This document shows, in pieces, positions 1 through 11,995 of a DNA stretch of 64,000 bases. This DNA comes from Sphagnum compactum (taxonomy: Eukaryota; Bryophyta; Sphagnopsida; Sphagnales): assembly GCA_965153455.1 (NCBI GenBank), contig OZ234496.1:20514304-20578303 (forward strand). Direction: 5' to 3'. Within the stretch, counting starts at the first letter, position 1, and each line of letters begins with the position of its first letter. The translations under genes and the position numbers were made by a program. The notes under the pieces were generated by a model. That model saw only the letters and a list, made by a program, of their open reading frames with translations, was not told where the DNA came from and did no database searches.

Positions 1-1650
1 CTTACAATGTTATCGGAATTTTTTGAAAATTTCACATGTCACAAATTTTTTATAATACTTAGTTCCCATAATTTTTTTGAGCAATTCCAAATTTTATATT
101 AAACTAAACCAAAAGTCATAGATTTTTCAAGAGTGGTTAGATTTATTGTCAATCATTATATTATGAATGCACCCCTAGCCGTCTTGCTATCAAGGGGTTT
201 AAATATAAACTTATACCCTCTTCCCTTTTTCTCCTTTGATTCACATTTTTCGCACATCCACCATTGTTATGCATTTTTGTTCCAAGTTCACACTTGCCCT
301 AATTTTACCTCTAAGCTACAACATGTTCCTTCAAGTCTTTAGCATTAGGTAAGTTCCAATTTTTTTCGGTCATTTTTTATTTTGAGGGGTACACTATTCA
401 AATAAAAGAAAAATACATGCATAAAAATATAAGGTGTAATATATTGGTTGTTGGGTAAAAATTATAAGTTAATTAGTTTAAAAAAAGATACATTTCATTC
501 AAATAATCAATTTAATCATAATATATGGTATGTAATAATTTGAAATAATGAATTATAATTTATATAGGGTGGTTTTAATATGTATATATTAGGAAATTAG
601 ATAATAATAGGGTGATAAAAATAGGTTGAACAATTATTTAATACCCCATAAAAATGGGATTTGACGCACGTAGACCCCAAACTTTAACTAAGTGTCCCTC
701 CCAGGCTTTTTTATATAAAAAATTTCCAACTTTTGATACAAATTAAAGTTGACCTCATTTATTGTTGTGTCTTTTTTTATAGTCTAAGTGTTGATGTGAA
801 TAGCCAACATTCAACCCCTTGTACTTGAAATGTGTTTTTTTCATTTTTTCAAAGGTGGTAGTTAAAAACTTGAGCTCCTTATTGTTATTTTCTTGGTTTT
901 CTAGGTGTTGATGAAAGCTTTGTAAAGCTTATTACTTTTTGTTGCAAAAGTAACAAATGGTAGTTCAAATGTTTCATTGTTGTCATCTTGGTTTGTAGGG
1001 GTGGGGACAAGCTTGTCATTAGCCTTTTATTGTTTATTTTGGTGTTTTTTCCATGAGGCATGAGGGTTCTCACATTTATAGGTTGCCTACAACTGATAGC
1101 CTACATACTGATTTTGTATGCTTTATAGAAAGTTGTTCATGTTATTTATAGGAGGCTTCAATCCAGCTAAGGCTTTGTGATACTTGAAGGATAGCAAAAA
1201 ATCTAAACAAAGACTATTTCAACAGACAACTATTACCCTTCATTCTTATCAATCAGGGGCTGCACCTAAACAATTGACTTTTCAATCTTTAGAAGCTTTT
1301 GGCTTTTGCCAAACTACACCAAATCACTCTGCAATCTGGCTGTCAAACACCATTAGAAATCTTGTCATTTGCAACCAGTCACTATGCGACTGGCATGCAA
1401 CTGGTTGTCATTTGTAACTATCTTGGTCATGTTTGCAACTACAAATTTGGTATTGTATAATTTTTGGGCCATACGATTGTGTGTGCAACTAACATGCAAC
1501 TAAATGTGTATAACATGAACACGTGTCATAAAAATAATGGCCTAAATTTATACATACTTAAATACTATACTTAATATATCTACATAGGCTATACATAATA
1601 ATATTATGTACTTCTAGTACTAAGGTTAACCCCATGCTAACTTAGGCTAG
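1..1650. other. AT-rich intergenic DNA without a recognisable gene
   Basis: Long A/T runs with stops in every frame; the few short open frames show no family resemblance. From about 1,350 to 1,500 there are scattered copies of a GCAACT/GCATGCAACT motif, also found at 3.5-3.7 kb and 17.8-17.95 kb. This suggests that the stretch belongs to the same CACTA-like repeat family (inference). Confidence 0.5.
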
Positions 1651-1679
1651 TCTAAACTAACCTAGGTTAAATAAACAAA

Positions 1680-2060
1680 AAAGTTAAACTAACCATGGCT
1701 AAATTTATTAGATTAAATCGATTATGGCTAAATCAAGTTAGGCTAAATTCAATTAAGTTAAATTAAACTAACTAGGCTAAAATAAACATGGCTAAATTAA
1801 GTTAGGCCAAACTAATTATGGTTAAATTAAATTAGGCTATAATAGTTATGGCTAAACTAAATTAAATTATGATAAAATAAGTATGGTTTAATTAAATTAT
1901 GCTAAAATATTTATGGCTAAATTAAATTAGGCTAAAATATTTATGGCTAAATTAAATTAGGCTAAAATTGACAATGGTTAAATTAAGTTAGGTTAAACTA
2001 ATTACTGCTGAATTAAATTATGTTAAAGTAAGTTAAATTAAACCATGGTTTAAATATGTT
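1680..2060. repeat. Degenerate tandem repeat, GGCTAAATTAAATTA-type unit
   Basis: A unit close to GGCTAAATTAAATTAGGC with an ATTTATGGC linker recurs about ten times, with a period near 36 bp in the best-preserved part (about 1,880-1,970). No coding potential. A related GGTTAAGTTAAGCCAC-type array lies at 15.6-16.1 kb. Confidence 0.7.
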
Positions 2061-2453
2061 TGACATTATTTAATTTTGGAATATTTTTTCAAAAAATGTA
2101 CATTTGATTAAACAAAAAATTATTCAAAATCAATTAATATGATAATATTTTAAAATTTATTATAAATAATCATAATTATTAAGTAAATGTTTATTATAAT
2201 TATAGTGATAATCAATTATATATAATTAATCAATAGGTATTATATATTTAAATTTTATTATTTATGTTAAAATATTAATGTAAATAGGCTACACTAATTA
2301 ACCTACAAGTATATAAAAATCCTAAGCAATTATTAATTTAAACTAGATTATAATATTAAAATCATATTTTCATCAAGTATTCATAATTATTAAATATCCT
2401 ATAATCACCTTTGAAGTGTAAAAGAAAAGGAGTAATGAAAAACTAACAAGGAG

Positions 2454-2492
<39 letters not shown>
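2454..2492. repeat. Poly(A) homopolymer, 39 nt
   Basis: An uninterrupted run of 39 A. It could be the tail of a retroposed sequence or simple slippage; no retroposed gene body is visible directly upstream. Confidence 0.9.
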
Positions 2493-2494
<2 letters not shown>

Positions 2495-3479
2495 TTCCAA
2501 GTTACAAAACGTTTTATTTTTTGTTTTTTTTCTTAGGACTCCTCCTACTTTCAAAGCTCATAACTTTCTTATTTCTTATTCATTTTAAACGATTTAAAGT
2601 GCTATAGGAGCGCCATCTGAAGTCCTACAAATCACATTCAAACTTTAATATCAAAAAAATAACATAAAATGAACTTTCTAGGTGTTTAAGAACCGGCCTC
2701 AATAAAAAAAATTTGAGTTTTTTGACCCCCTTTACTTTGAGGGGCCATAACTTTCTCATTTCTAATCTGTTTTCAACGATTTTTAGTGTGTTAGATGCGC
2801 CAAGAGGAGGGCTTCAAGTTTTGTTTGGACACCAAAAGCAACAGAACCCTCCCTTGGCTGTTATACTTTAGTACAGTAGTTGCATCTAATGTGCAACTAG
2901 GCTGATCCATGAGGTTTGCAATGGAATGTTTTAACCCATATCTTTTGGCTTCCAATTCTATTTGGTTCAGTATATAAGTAGGAGCAATAGTTATGTTGAA
3001 ACCAAATATCAAGTGCCATTGGGATGAGTAAATGGAAAAAACTTGACCTTTATGAAATGCTCAAACTTAAAAATAAATTTGGATTATTTTAAACCTACTT
3101 GTATAACCCAAACCTAGCTATTTTTCAACCTACTTACACACCTAAATAAATTTACTTACTTAATAGGGTTTAATTATTATCTACCTACCTAGGCACCACG
3201 TGTCAACATCTTATTAGCCATAGATTTCAATAATTAATATTTTAAAAATTAAAAATAGGTGGGCCTTGGTTGCCACGTGTCACCATATAATTGGTGTTTA
3301 AAATATTGAACATGTGTCAAATAATCAATGAACGTTCCATGGTGTGTCACGTGTCATCATCCTAATGGCAAAAACTTTAATGATTGAGATTAATCCAATG
3401 AATTTTTAATTTTGAAAAGAAAAATAATAATGACACGTGTCCACAAGCTAGTTGTCTAATTTTTAAACATGTGTCATGT

Positions 3480-3723
3480 TTTGATTAGTTGCATGTAGTT
3501 GCAAAGAAAGTTGCACATAAAATGCAACTATACTGGATTAGTATGTATGTATAAACATGTATACTAACACCATATATACATGTTGCATACGTACTGTCGC
3601 ATGCAACTGCATGTCATGTGCAACTTGTCCTACGCAACTGCACAAATTTGCAGTTGCATGTGTCGCATGCAACTGAATTTTAGTTGCATGCGACAGTTGC
3701 AAAACCCAAAATTTTTAGTAGTG
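3480..3723 (+). mobile_element. CACTA-like (En/Spm) right terminus with subterminal repeats
   Basis: Positions 3,712-3,723 read TTTTTAGTAGTG, whose complement CACTACTAAAAA matches the plant CACTA terminal pattern. Upstream lies a dense set of GTTGCATGCGAC/GCATGCAACT motifs in both orientations, as expected of subterminal transposase-binding repeats. A comparable arrangement lies at 17.8-18.02 kb. No left end or transposase was found in the window, so the element is incomplete or its left end lies outside. Confidence 0.5.
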
Positions 3724-4784
3724 AAAACTGGGCAAAATAACTGACCTACACTGATTCAAGTTGATAAATAGACAGCTTCAATTCCTTCTTGCAAAATTCA
3801 CTCAATACGTACTCCATAAGATAACCTCCTACGAGCACATAAAAATGTACCTCCAAAAAATAAAATTCCATATTGGGCTCTCAAAAACTTTCATTTATGT
3901 CATAGTAGATGTATTTGATGCCCACCTTTCAAGCACCATACCTTTGTCTATATCATTGTGACTTCGTCTATGCCTAACTTGGCAACAGTCTGCCTCCCGA
4001 ATATCATCAATATGACTCTTAATTACACAAACCCCAAACCCCAAAACAATTAGCTTCTTATTGATTGAAAGCATAAACAACTAGTGGTCAGTACCCTATC
4101 AATGGTGACTTGATGTTAGCCAAGGAATGAACCTCAGAGATGTTACATACTATGGTAAAAAAGGACTATAGTAAGGATGATTCCATCAAGGCTTTCCATC
4201 ATCTTGAGCCGCTCATCCATGAACAAATACCTCATCCACTGAATACCAACTTTTGGTCACGTGCCCCGTTTTAGAGATTCAAGTTTAAGGTCTAAGGTTT
4301 AGGACAACTTTTGCTTGAATGCATTTTTGTACATTCACATTAAGAACATATGAGGCACACATTCTCAAGATCATCATTAGCATTTTCATCAACACTTTCA
4401 TTGAAATGTACCATGTAAGGTTACAAATGACAACCTCCTATAAGGCAAAGTAGTACAATGCCCAACATAAAAAAATTCGAAATTTTATATACTATATTTG
4501 CACAATGATTAACGTTGTAAATAATGTTTTTACACAACAATTTCAAAGAAATAACATGTGATGTAATGATGATAATCTTTACTTCAACCCAAAGGTCTAG
4601 GGTTCAATCTTTTTCCCAATTGTTTTTGCCAACAAACAAATGGATGAAAAAATTCATAAAACATTTAAATAGTTTTTAAAAGTTAGTTGCCTTTTGGAAG
4701 CAACTTCTCAAGGGAAAAGAAAACTAAGTGCTAGTTCCAAACAAGTTCCCTTTGGAGTAAGAAAAATTCATTGGGGAAAAAAAC

Positions 4785-4945
4785 AATTTCCTTAGGGAAC
4801 AATGAATTTTCCTAAGGAAAGGCCCAAGTTCCTTGAGGAGAAATGCACCTTCTTTACCTAAGGAAAAGCCCAAGTTCCCTAATGAAAAAATCTTCCTTGG
4901 GGAACAATGAATTTTCCTTGGGGAAGGGCTCAAGTTCTCGAAAAA
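4785..4945. repeat. Imperfect direct duplication, about 105-bp spacing
   Basis: The block GGGAACAATGAATTTTCC, followed by an AAGTTC-containing tail, occurs at 4,795 and again at 4,900. The intervening sequence is built from related TTCCTTGGGGAA motifs. Noncoding. Confidence 0.65.
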
Positions 4946-5620
4946 ATATATGTTCCAAATCTTTTTACAATTAGAACAATTTTATATTTATTTTTATATA
5001 AGCTTGCAACCTATCATTGGAAAAATTTCGAGGAGAATTACAACTTTATATTTAAAAGCATTTCAATCAAAACTCATATATAAAAGTTATGATCATATAA
5101 ACTTACTATAATTGTGTCGAGCCCAATACCACATTTAACTTGTTGCTACTGTTTAGTGTTTGCTCGTCAAATGGAGATTGTTGCATATTAAACAATTGTG
5201 GCATTGAAACTTGGTTCAATTACATATGATAACTTTGTAAGCAAGCAAATTGGGTTGTGTGGAGCTGAAAGAGTAGCTCAAAAGATTGAGGAATGAACAC
5301 TTATAATGTGGCAAGGTCATATGTAATTATCCCTATTTTCTTTCTTACTAACAGCTTGGAACAAAATTGTAGTTTTTGTTCAAACTTGTTTGCATCATTT
5401 AAATGATCCTAGGTTACTATAATTTCCATAATAGTGGAATTTCACAATCACCTTCCCACAAGTTGTTAGCATGTGCATGTAATAATATATGTAGTTAGCA
5501 GACTTCATGCTCCTCATGTGAGAAGTGCAGATGCAAGAAAAATGTATGTTGCAGCTGTATTTTAAGGACTCTCTAGGAAGTGTTGCGAAGTTTGTGTCTT
5601 GCAAAAAGGTCTGAAGTTTT

Positions 5621-5794
5621 GCAAAGTGTGTTTTGTAATTGAAGGTTGTGAAGTTGCAATCAAGTCTCTTGCAAACACTCTAAGAAGTGTTACAAAGTGT
5701 GTGTCTTTGCAAAAAGTTGTGAAGTTGCAAAGTGTGTTGCAAAGTGTGTTTTGTAATTGAAGGTTGTGAAGTTGCAATCAAGTCTCTTGCAAAC
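5621..5794. repeat. 56-bp perfect direct repeat, 118-bp spacing
   Basis: Positions 5,621-5,676 and 5,739-5,794 are identical over 56 bp, inside a longer stretch of GAAGTTGCAA/CTTGCAAA motifs from 5,560 to 5,820. The identity implies a recent duplication. It lies just downstream (3' side) of the minus-strand xylosyltransferase gene. Confidence 0.9.
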
Positions 5795-6115
5795 TTTGTT
5801 AAAAGTCAGAAGTTTTGCAAATTCAGTTTAAATGGTGCTGCTGCCCAAATTAATTATAGGCGGGCCACCTGACTCACAAAATTTGTGTAAATTGCCACTA
5901 ATAAGCGCATGTTAAGCTTTTATCTTATCACTCTGCCTAGCAGACAGTTGCTGCTGCTGCTGCTGCTGCACTAACTCCATGTCCAACTGCACATGTTTAC
6001 AATTTGCAACAGCAGCTATTGTAACTACTTCCTTGAATTGCATGACCACCCAACTCACAAATCGCACAAGGTCGCTTACAAAAAAAAATCAAAGTAGCTG
6101 CTGCTGCTGCTGCAG

Positions 6116-7438
6116 TTACTCTTTTGGCGTGGGCAAATGCAAATTCAGAGGATCGGCTGTTTCGTTCCTGGTGCGCTTCACTTTGTCAGTCTGCAGACCG
6201 AGGTGCTGATAACCCAAAAGTTGCAAGATCTGGTTGTCGGCGAAGTTGAAAGCTCGCTCCATTTGCGTCAAGCAAAGCTCTATGGAGTGATCGTGGTAAC
6301 TATTACAAGGCTTGCAACCCACGAAATGGGTAACAAAGGGCCAGCGTTCATCGCCAAAACCGGGATGGTATTTCTCCATAATTTCCTCGTACTTATCCAC
6401 GATGATCATCCAGTATCCATGCAGGTAGAAAGATCTCTCCAGAAACACTTTGTTGCTCCATAGCTCACTCTGTGTTACGAGTAGATAAATCAGTGCCGAC
6501 TGGTCGTCTGCTTCAAAGTCTGGTCTTTCTGCCAGGGTCTTGGTGAGGAGCTTGCCGGCTTCTATTCGGATAGGACCCTTGGGACCCATAGGAGCCCATA
6601 CGTCCAACAGATCTAGAGACCACTGACAATTCCTGAACAAGAAGCTGCCGGTGTTCAAGCTTACCCAGCTCTTGTTGGCCAACATTTCGTCGAATCCGTG
6701 AAGCACCAGGTTATGGTTTTGGTACTTCTCAAGAGGAAGCTCGAACACCATATCCGTAAACATGGCATCCGAGTCCATCCACCAAATCCATTCCACCTCG
6801 GGATGAGCTAGCATCAGCTTTCGTATCAAAGGCAATTTAGACCAAAAGCCCGACATTTCTTGGTCCAAATATGCCATGTTGTAAAAAAACTCAATGTCAT
6901 GGAGACGGCAGTAGTCGATCTTATTCTTCATACCTTTCACCAGGTAGTGATCACCCACAGCATTATCACATGGCTTTGGCTGAGAGCCTGAGACGAGAAG
7001 AATCCGGTCCTTCTTGTCACTGGAAGTCTTGGCCATTTGTGGGTTCTTCGACAACCAAAGCGCTCGCTGCTCGTTCCAGTCCTTGATCTCGGGTCCTAGC
7101 GTGTAAGGCATGTTCGGGTCACGTGGTGGTGGTTCATTCTCTTCTTCCTCCTTGTTTTCGACATCCCACATCCGCCTGAGCGCCTCATAGCTGGAACCAC
7201 CACCACCCTCCTGTAGGTGAAGCCCGTGGAGCACTGACAGGTCTTGAGCTGCAGGGACGCCATAGAAATTGCGTCCTACAAGAGTACCTCGGAACACCAA
7301 AAGGGTAACAAAACCACACAAGATAGTGACCTTGTAGTTGCTAAGCGTCTTTTGCAACTGCTTGGATTTGCGCCCTGTCCACAATCCATTCCACCCGCTC
7401 ACATTAGGCAACACATGACTATGAACTAACTCCCTCAT
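6116..7438 (-). CDS. Xyloglucan 6-xylosyltransferase-like, GT34, intronless
   Basis: Encodes 440 residues. Family GT34 enzymes of the XXT1/XXT2 type transfer xylose from UDP-xylose to the beta-1,4-glucan backbone of xyloglucan in the Golgi. Seen here: a short cytosolic N-terminus; one membrane segment at about 36-55, giving type II topology; a variable stem; then the catalytic domain with DPNMPYTLGP near 107, GSQPKPCDN near 151, and the metal/sugar-nucleotide DSD at 222-224 in WWMDSDAMFTD. Further conserved blocks are LNTGSFLFRN (261-270), WAPMGPKGPI (281-290), EADDQSA (309-315), FVGCKPC (372-378) and the terminal NFADNQIL. All are intact. The single exon agrees with Arabidopsis XXT1/2. The first ATG in frame follows a pyrimidine-rich leader. 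Galactomannan galactosyltransferase belongs to the same family, but the resemblance is closest to XXT1/2 proteins. Confidence 0.95.
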   Translation of the reverse strand: MRELVHSHVLPNVSGWNGLWTGRKSKQLQKTLSNYKVTILCGFVTLLVFRGTLVGRNFYGVPAAQDLSVLHGLHLQEGGGGSSYEALRRMWDVENKEEEENEPPPRDPNMPYTLGPEIKDWNEQRALWLSKNPQMAKTSSDKKDRILLVSGSQPKPCDNAVGDHYLVKGMKNKIDYCRLHDIEFFYNMAYLDQEMSGFWSKLPLIRKLMLAHPEVEWIWWMDSDAMFTDMVFELPLEKYQNHNLVLHGFDEMLANKSWVSLNTGSFLFRNCQWSLDLLDVWAPMGPKGPIRIEAGKLLTKTLAERPDFEADDQSALIYLLVTQSELWSNKVFLERSFYLHGYWMIIVDKYEEIMEKYHPGFGDERWPFVTHFVGCKPCNSYHDHSIELCLTQMERAFNFADNQILQLLGYQHLGLQTDKVKRTRNETADPLNLHLPTPKE

Positions 7439-7707
7439 GGCTAGCTGCCGCCTAGGTCTGTCGCTACCCAGCTGCTGCTACTCTCTCCAGCTAGCTACTA
7501 ATTGTTGCTGCAGCAATGTAACTATCTCTCTATCTATCTCCTTTGGTGTGCGTGCGCGATCATACAGTGACTCAAATCCCACCACCCAGGGAATGGGTTT
7601 ATATTCGTGTATTGCACTGCACTGCCCACACAACATATAATATTCAAACAGAGTGAAAAAGGAGGTGAAGTAGCTGGAGAAGATCAATGAGAACCGAAAG
7701 AGTTCAG

Positions 7708-7744
7708 GAGAGAGAGAGAGAGAGAGAGAAGAGAGAGAGAGAAG
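7708..7744. repeat. GA/CT microsatellite upstream of the xylosyltransferase gene
   Basis: An almost pure (GA)n run. On the minus strand it is a CT-rich tract about 270-300 bp upstream of the start codon, a position typical of plant 5' leaders or core promoters. A regulatory role is inference. Confidence 0.75.
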
Positions 7745-8087
7745 AAGCTCAGAGAAACAGTGTAGACAGGGAGCCTTAGGGTATAAGGCGTCAGAAATAC
7801 TAAAGACTGCAGCAGTAATAACTCTGCGATTGCTGGTTCTAAAAGCGATGTAAGTGAATATGGAGTCATTGTTTTGTCGTGGAAAAGACATTCATGATTT
7901 GGACAGCAAATTTATGGACACTCACTCATTGCTTGCTGGTCGTCGACTAGGATCTGGGGTTGTTGGATTTCAAATGTGTTCTAAGTCTGCCAGCGGGATG
8001 GTGAGGATAATCTTCTGCTGCCATGTTTTGAGCTAGTCATCGGGGAGTCGAGTAGTAAGGAGAAGGAACAAGTCACAAAGACAGCGA

Positions 8088-9019
8088 GTGGGAAGCTTTG
8101 CAATGGGAAGTATTTGCAATGAGAAGCTTTTGGAGAGTGGAGGCATGCATGCAGCAGTCTATGGTTGCATTACAGGCGAAGAAGTTAGGACGCGAGTTGG
8201 CTATTCAGGAGGCTCGAAACTCAACCCTGATAACCATAGCATTGGTCATCATCCTGAATGCATTTTTGAGGTCTGGGGAAAACACACACACACTCACCTC
8301 ACACACACTCATCTCTCTTTCTTTCTTAAATTTGGATTTGCTCAAGTTCTTGTCACTTGCAGCAGTGATCTACAGGGCCTGAGGGTTCAGGTGTGGGGTT
8401 TCAGCATTATCTAATATGCTGGATTGTGCATTCCACTTCCCTGTATGCCCATGCCCAGACTTTTGGAACACCAAGAGAATCCCAATGTTCTACCTTTCAC
8501 AAAACATACCACAAATTTGAACCAGAGAGAATGATATCTTCTTTGCAATTAGGTTCAGTCTTGGGTGTGTGAGAAGTTGCTCAATCAATTTGTTTGTGGA
8601 TGGAAGAATCAAGAAAAGTGATTCAGAGTTCCATGTCTTTCAATGTGTAGAAACTTTCCACACATGTAGCAATCAACACCTTTAAATTGTTTTTTTTTTA
8701 ATCCTTGTCACATTTTTCATTCTTGTCCTGACATTCTGTGCTCTTTTCAGGCTGGATAGGTGGTTACAGGTTTGCACTTACCTGTCTACAAAAGTTTCAT
8801 TGACTTGTCAATTGGACTAGTTGGTTACAGCTCTGCCTGCCAAAAAATAGTTCTTAGAATGGATTATGTTGACAAGACTCTAATGCTTGTTTGCAATGCT
8901 GTCAGGTGGCGTACGACCCAAAACTGATATCATTTGCAAGACTCTTGGATGTGCTTTGGGCTAACCACAATCCCACACGTATATTTGGCGAAGGCCCTGA
9001 TGTTGGTCCTCAATAACAG
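8088..9019 (+). pseudogene. Broken methionine sulfoxide reductase gene, MSRA5-type
   Basis: Two exon-like blocks match plant MSRA5. Block 1 (about 8,107-8,270) reads VFAMRSFWRVEA, then after a frame change AVYGCITGEEVRTRVGYSGG and HHPECIFE. Next comes GT at 8,271; an AG at 8,904-8,905 opens block 2 (8,906-9,019): VAYDPKLISF, LLDVLWANHNPT, then IFGEGPDVGPQ and a stop. Damage: about 11 extra bases of TGCATGCA-type sequence after WRVEA shift the frame; the usual GSFW is RSFW; one extra A near 9,014 turns the expected QYR into Q-stop. Splice signals are preserved, so this looks like a decayed intron-containing copy, not a retrocopy. Faint similarity to the C-terminal part may persist at 9,570-9,860, but I cannot establish it. 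MSRA repairs oxidised methionine. Confidence 0.8.
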
Positions 9020-11990
9020 GTAAACATGTATTTTTGCCTTTCATTACTGTTGGCTTTGGAGGGTATGTACAGCCATGACAATTGGCAACTTGATCCAAGA
9101 TTTTTCTTTGATTACTTAGTTTATGTTAGGGAGGAATCAGCATGGAAAATCTGTGCTGATCACAGTTGAATTTTTCTTTCTGATTATACAACAGGCTAGC
9201 ATCATGCTAAAGCCCGATTCAACTTCTTCTTGTGGTTAACAATGAGTTTCTTTGAGGTACTTGCAGAGAGACATGCTATGTTTGCGAGCATGTTTTTGTC
9301 AACACTGTTGTGGGTAGTAGTGTATTGCAGTATCTGTTTTTCTGGTCCTGTGAATCAACAGTTTGCATGTGTTAACCAGCAGATAAGGATTTGTTAGGGT
9401 TCTCAACTCTGACTTGCCTGCATGTGGAACTGTTAAGGAGAGCTTGATGCTCTGAAGGCTGAAGAGTCATTGAATGCAGCAACATTGTCTTATTCTGTAG
9501 TAGCACTTGCATGCCTTCTTAACATTACAACTTGTCCACTAGCTTCTTCCTGCAGTTGTTGCATTTTGGTTGCTGTCTCACACAAGAACCATCGTTTGGG
9601 TCAATTACAAGAGCCAACAAAACCTGCTATTCCAGTGCTGTTAGTTGTAGGTTGCAGAGTGCAACATCACCTTATCCTAAATGGCTTGCGCATGTCAGCT
9701 TCTATACTTGCAGATACTGCCCAATGCTTCAGTATCCACCAATTTGCTTATCTCATTGGCTATGGTGCTAGGTACTTGAGCTACCTTGTCTTCTATCTTA
9801 TGAGCTGGTTATTCAAGTTTTGTCTATTTGATGCTATCTCTTCAGCAAAGATAGGATAAAGTCATGCTCATTATAGAAGAATGGAAGTAATTGACATCTA
9901 GTTGACAGCACCATAAGCCAGTAGAGGGTATTGTGCTAGCCAAAATGGGGGCTTTGTATTGCGATATCATGTCCTCACGAATCTGGATCCACTTTTGTGA
10001 AGCATTGAAGGAAGAGATGAAGGAAGAGGTTGTAGCTTCATGAATCTGGAATCTTTTTGCAAAAATCCCCAGGTTCTATGATTGTCAGTCTGTTGTTGCA
10101 ATTTGTGAAATTTCCTCATTTTATTCTTTTGAAAAATGCCGAGGTTTGGTGGTTTTCATTCTGTTGTCACAATTTGTGAATTTTTTAATATCATACTAGA
10201 AGTATTTGTTTCCTTCATTCACAGTGCCATCTGTTCATAATTGGCATTGGAGACATGTCGTCAGTGGCATCTAAGCAGCAGGACTATTGCTTTGATGAGA
10301 ACTGGGACAATGCTGACCATGACAATTGAACAAGCCCAGCAGAATTTCCAGAAGGTGATGTCACAAACATTTGTGGCTTTAAGATTGGAGAATTTAGGGA
10401 CCTCATATAGATTATGTCATTGAGGATGTCTGCTTGCACTTTGCCAAAATACTTGCTCTGAAGTCTTAGTTAGTAGCCCTGCTTGAGTGTTGTGATATGT
10501 CCACATTTGTTTAGAGATCTGTCTTTGTCTCCTGAAATCTATGAAGCTTTTCACCATTGCACAGGGTTCAGATTCAAAAGTCATGATTGTCTTGTTCTTC
10601 TTGTTTGCCCCCACTTCATGTTCTTCTTTGTTTAATTGGTAATTGGTAATTGGTAAGACCTTCAATGTCTTTGGGTCTCCTTTCACCCCCTGTCCTCTCT
10701 TTCATTGGTATCCGCAAAGTAATAAAATGTCAGTATAAAATGCTGCAACTCAGTCTGAAATGCTGAAACTCAACATTTAATGCACGAGGTCCGAGACTAA
10801 TTATAGTAGTTGTAAAGTTAGGATTGGTAAAAGTATATGTAGCAGCAGTGGAGGCGCTCATCCAAAAGGGAAGACAGGATGAAACTCAGTTTGCCACCAA
10901 AATTGATGGTTTTCTGAGTTTCATCCCCTGTTGAATGCTAATGTACTTTTCTGCAGGTTTTTTAGTTGCATCTCACCCTGTGTATGACCAAACTCAGGGT
11001 TCTCGTGCTGTGCTTTTCTTACTTTATGGATAACTCTAATAATTGCCAAAAAGAAAAATATATTTAGAAGTGTGAAAAATATGTGTGTACGGAGGTTTCC
11101 AGTTGCTAGAAGTGAGGGAAAACAAAATGTAAAAAACCCCAGATTCATATGTAGGTGGTTTTTATTGTGTAGCCAAACATAAAGAAGGTTGATTAAAGAT
11201 TTGTACTTTATTTCTGGTTTATAGCCGGATTTGGCTAAATCTTCCTAGTGACGAATTGCTACTTTTTCTACATCTTCAAATGAATGATTGCCAGTTTAGT
11301 CACAAACAGAAATTCCTAAAAAAATACATTGGTCTTGAAGGTCTTGGACTAAGATTTTCCTTTCTCCGGGAGCAGTCGTAGACCCCACGCCTGTTTTCAG
11401 AGAGACATGTGAGGAGTCCACAGTTCGTTGGCCCTTACAGTAACTATCTACTATGTCACTTTGATGAATTAAACATCGCTCCAAATAATGTGCACACAGG
11501 GCACAATGCATGTAACTCAGGTCTGGCATAAATGATGATGATATCCCAAACAGCCAAAATGTTTATAATAATTGGTTTTCTTTTGTTTCATGTGTACTAA
11601 GTAGTGGTCCTCGTGAGGAAGGTGTTGCGGCCCAACTACTAGAGGAGCAGCCAGAAAAGGACAAGGATGGTAGCAATGTAGCCTATTTCTTACAAAGCAC
11701 TTCACATTTATAGTTCCAGTTCATTCTTTCCAAAGCACTTCACATTATATGTAGTTTCAGTTCCTAGTAGTAAAGGAGTGTGATGATGCAGACAATAGAG
11801 AGAGACTTATGGCAAGAAATTGACAAGATTTCCTGAGTGAAAAGTAGAAGTGAAGTGACTGTGTCACAAAGTGAATATAATTTGCTCCTACAATGGGCAC
11901 AGTTTTTTAGATGCACCCAAGAAAAGAGTGTAATAAATGTGATCTGACTGCTGCTCAGTGTTTCTCATTGGTCCAGGTGGTTTGCTATTA
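9020..11990. other. Intergenic DNA, no gene supported
   Basis: Base composition is less AT-rich than in the repeats, and several open frames of 60-130 codons occur, the longest at 9,470-9,859 on the plus strand. None shows a recognisable domain, conserved splicing or a clear start context. The first 850 bp may hold worn 3' exons of the MSRA5-like pseudogene. Confidence 0.5.
11200..11285 (+). repeat. Dispersed repeat with GGATTTGGCTAAAT core, copy 1
   Basis: Shares the order GATTTGGCTAAAT, then a GCTAC/GCCAC block, then ACATC(A)(C)AAA with 31,930-32,010 and 56,630-56,690. Short and diverged; it probably derives from an old transposable element. Confidence 0.4.
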
Positions 11991-11995
11991 CCTAG

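Noticed and set aside
2454-2492. Poly(A) run as the tail of a processed pseudogene
   Set aside because: No gene-like sequence lies immediately upstream in the matching orientation.
9470-9859. 129-codon plus-strand open frame with hydrophobic segments as a membrane-protein gene
   Set aside because: No recognisable family, no start context and composition typical of noncoding DNA; at most it overlaps worn MSRA5 exons.
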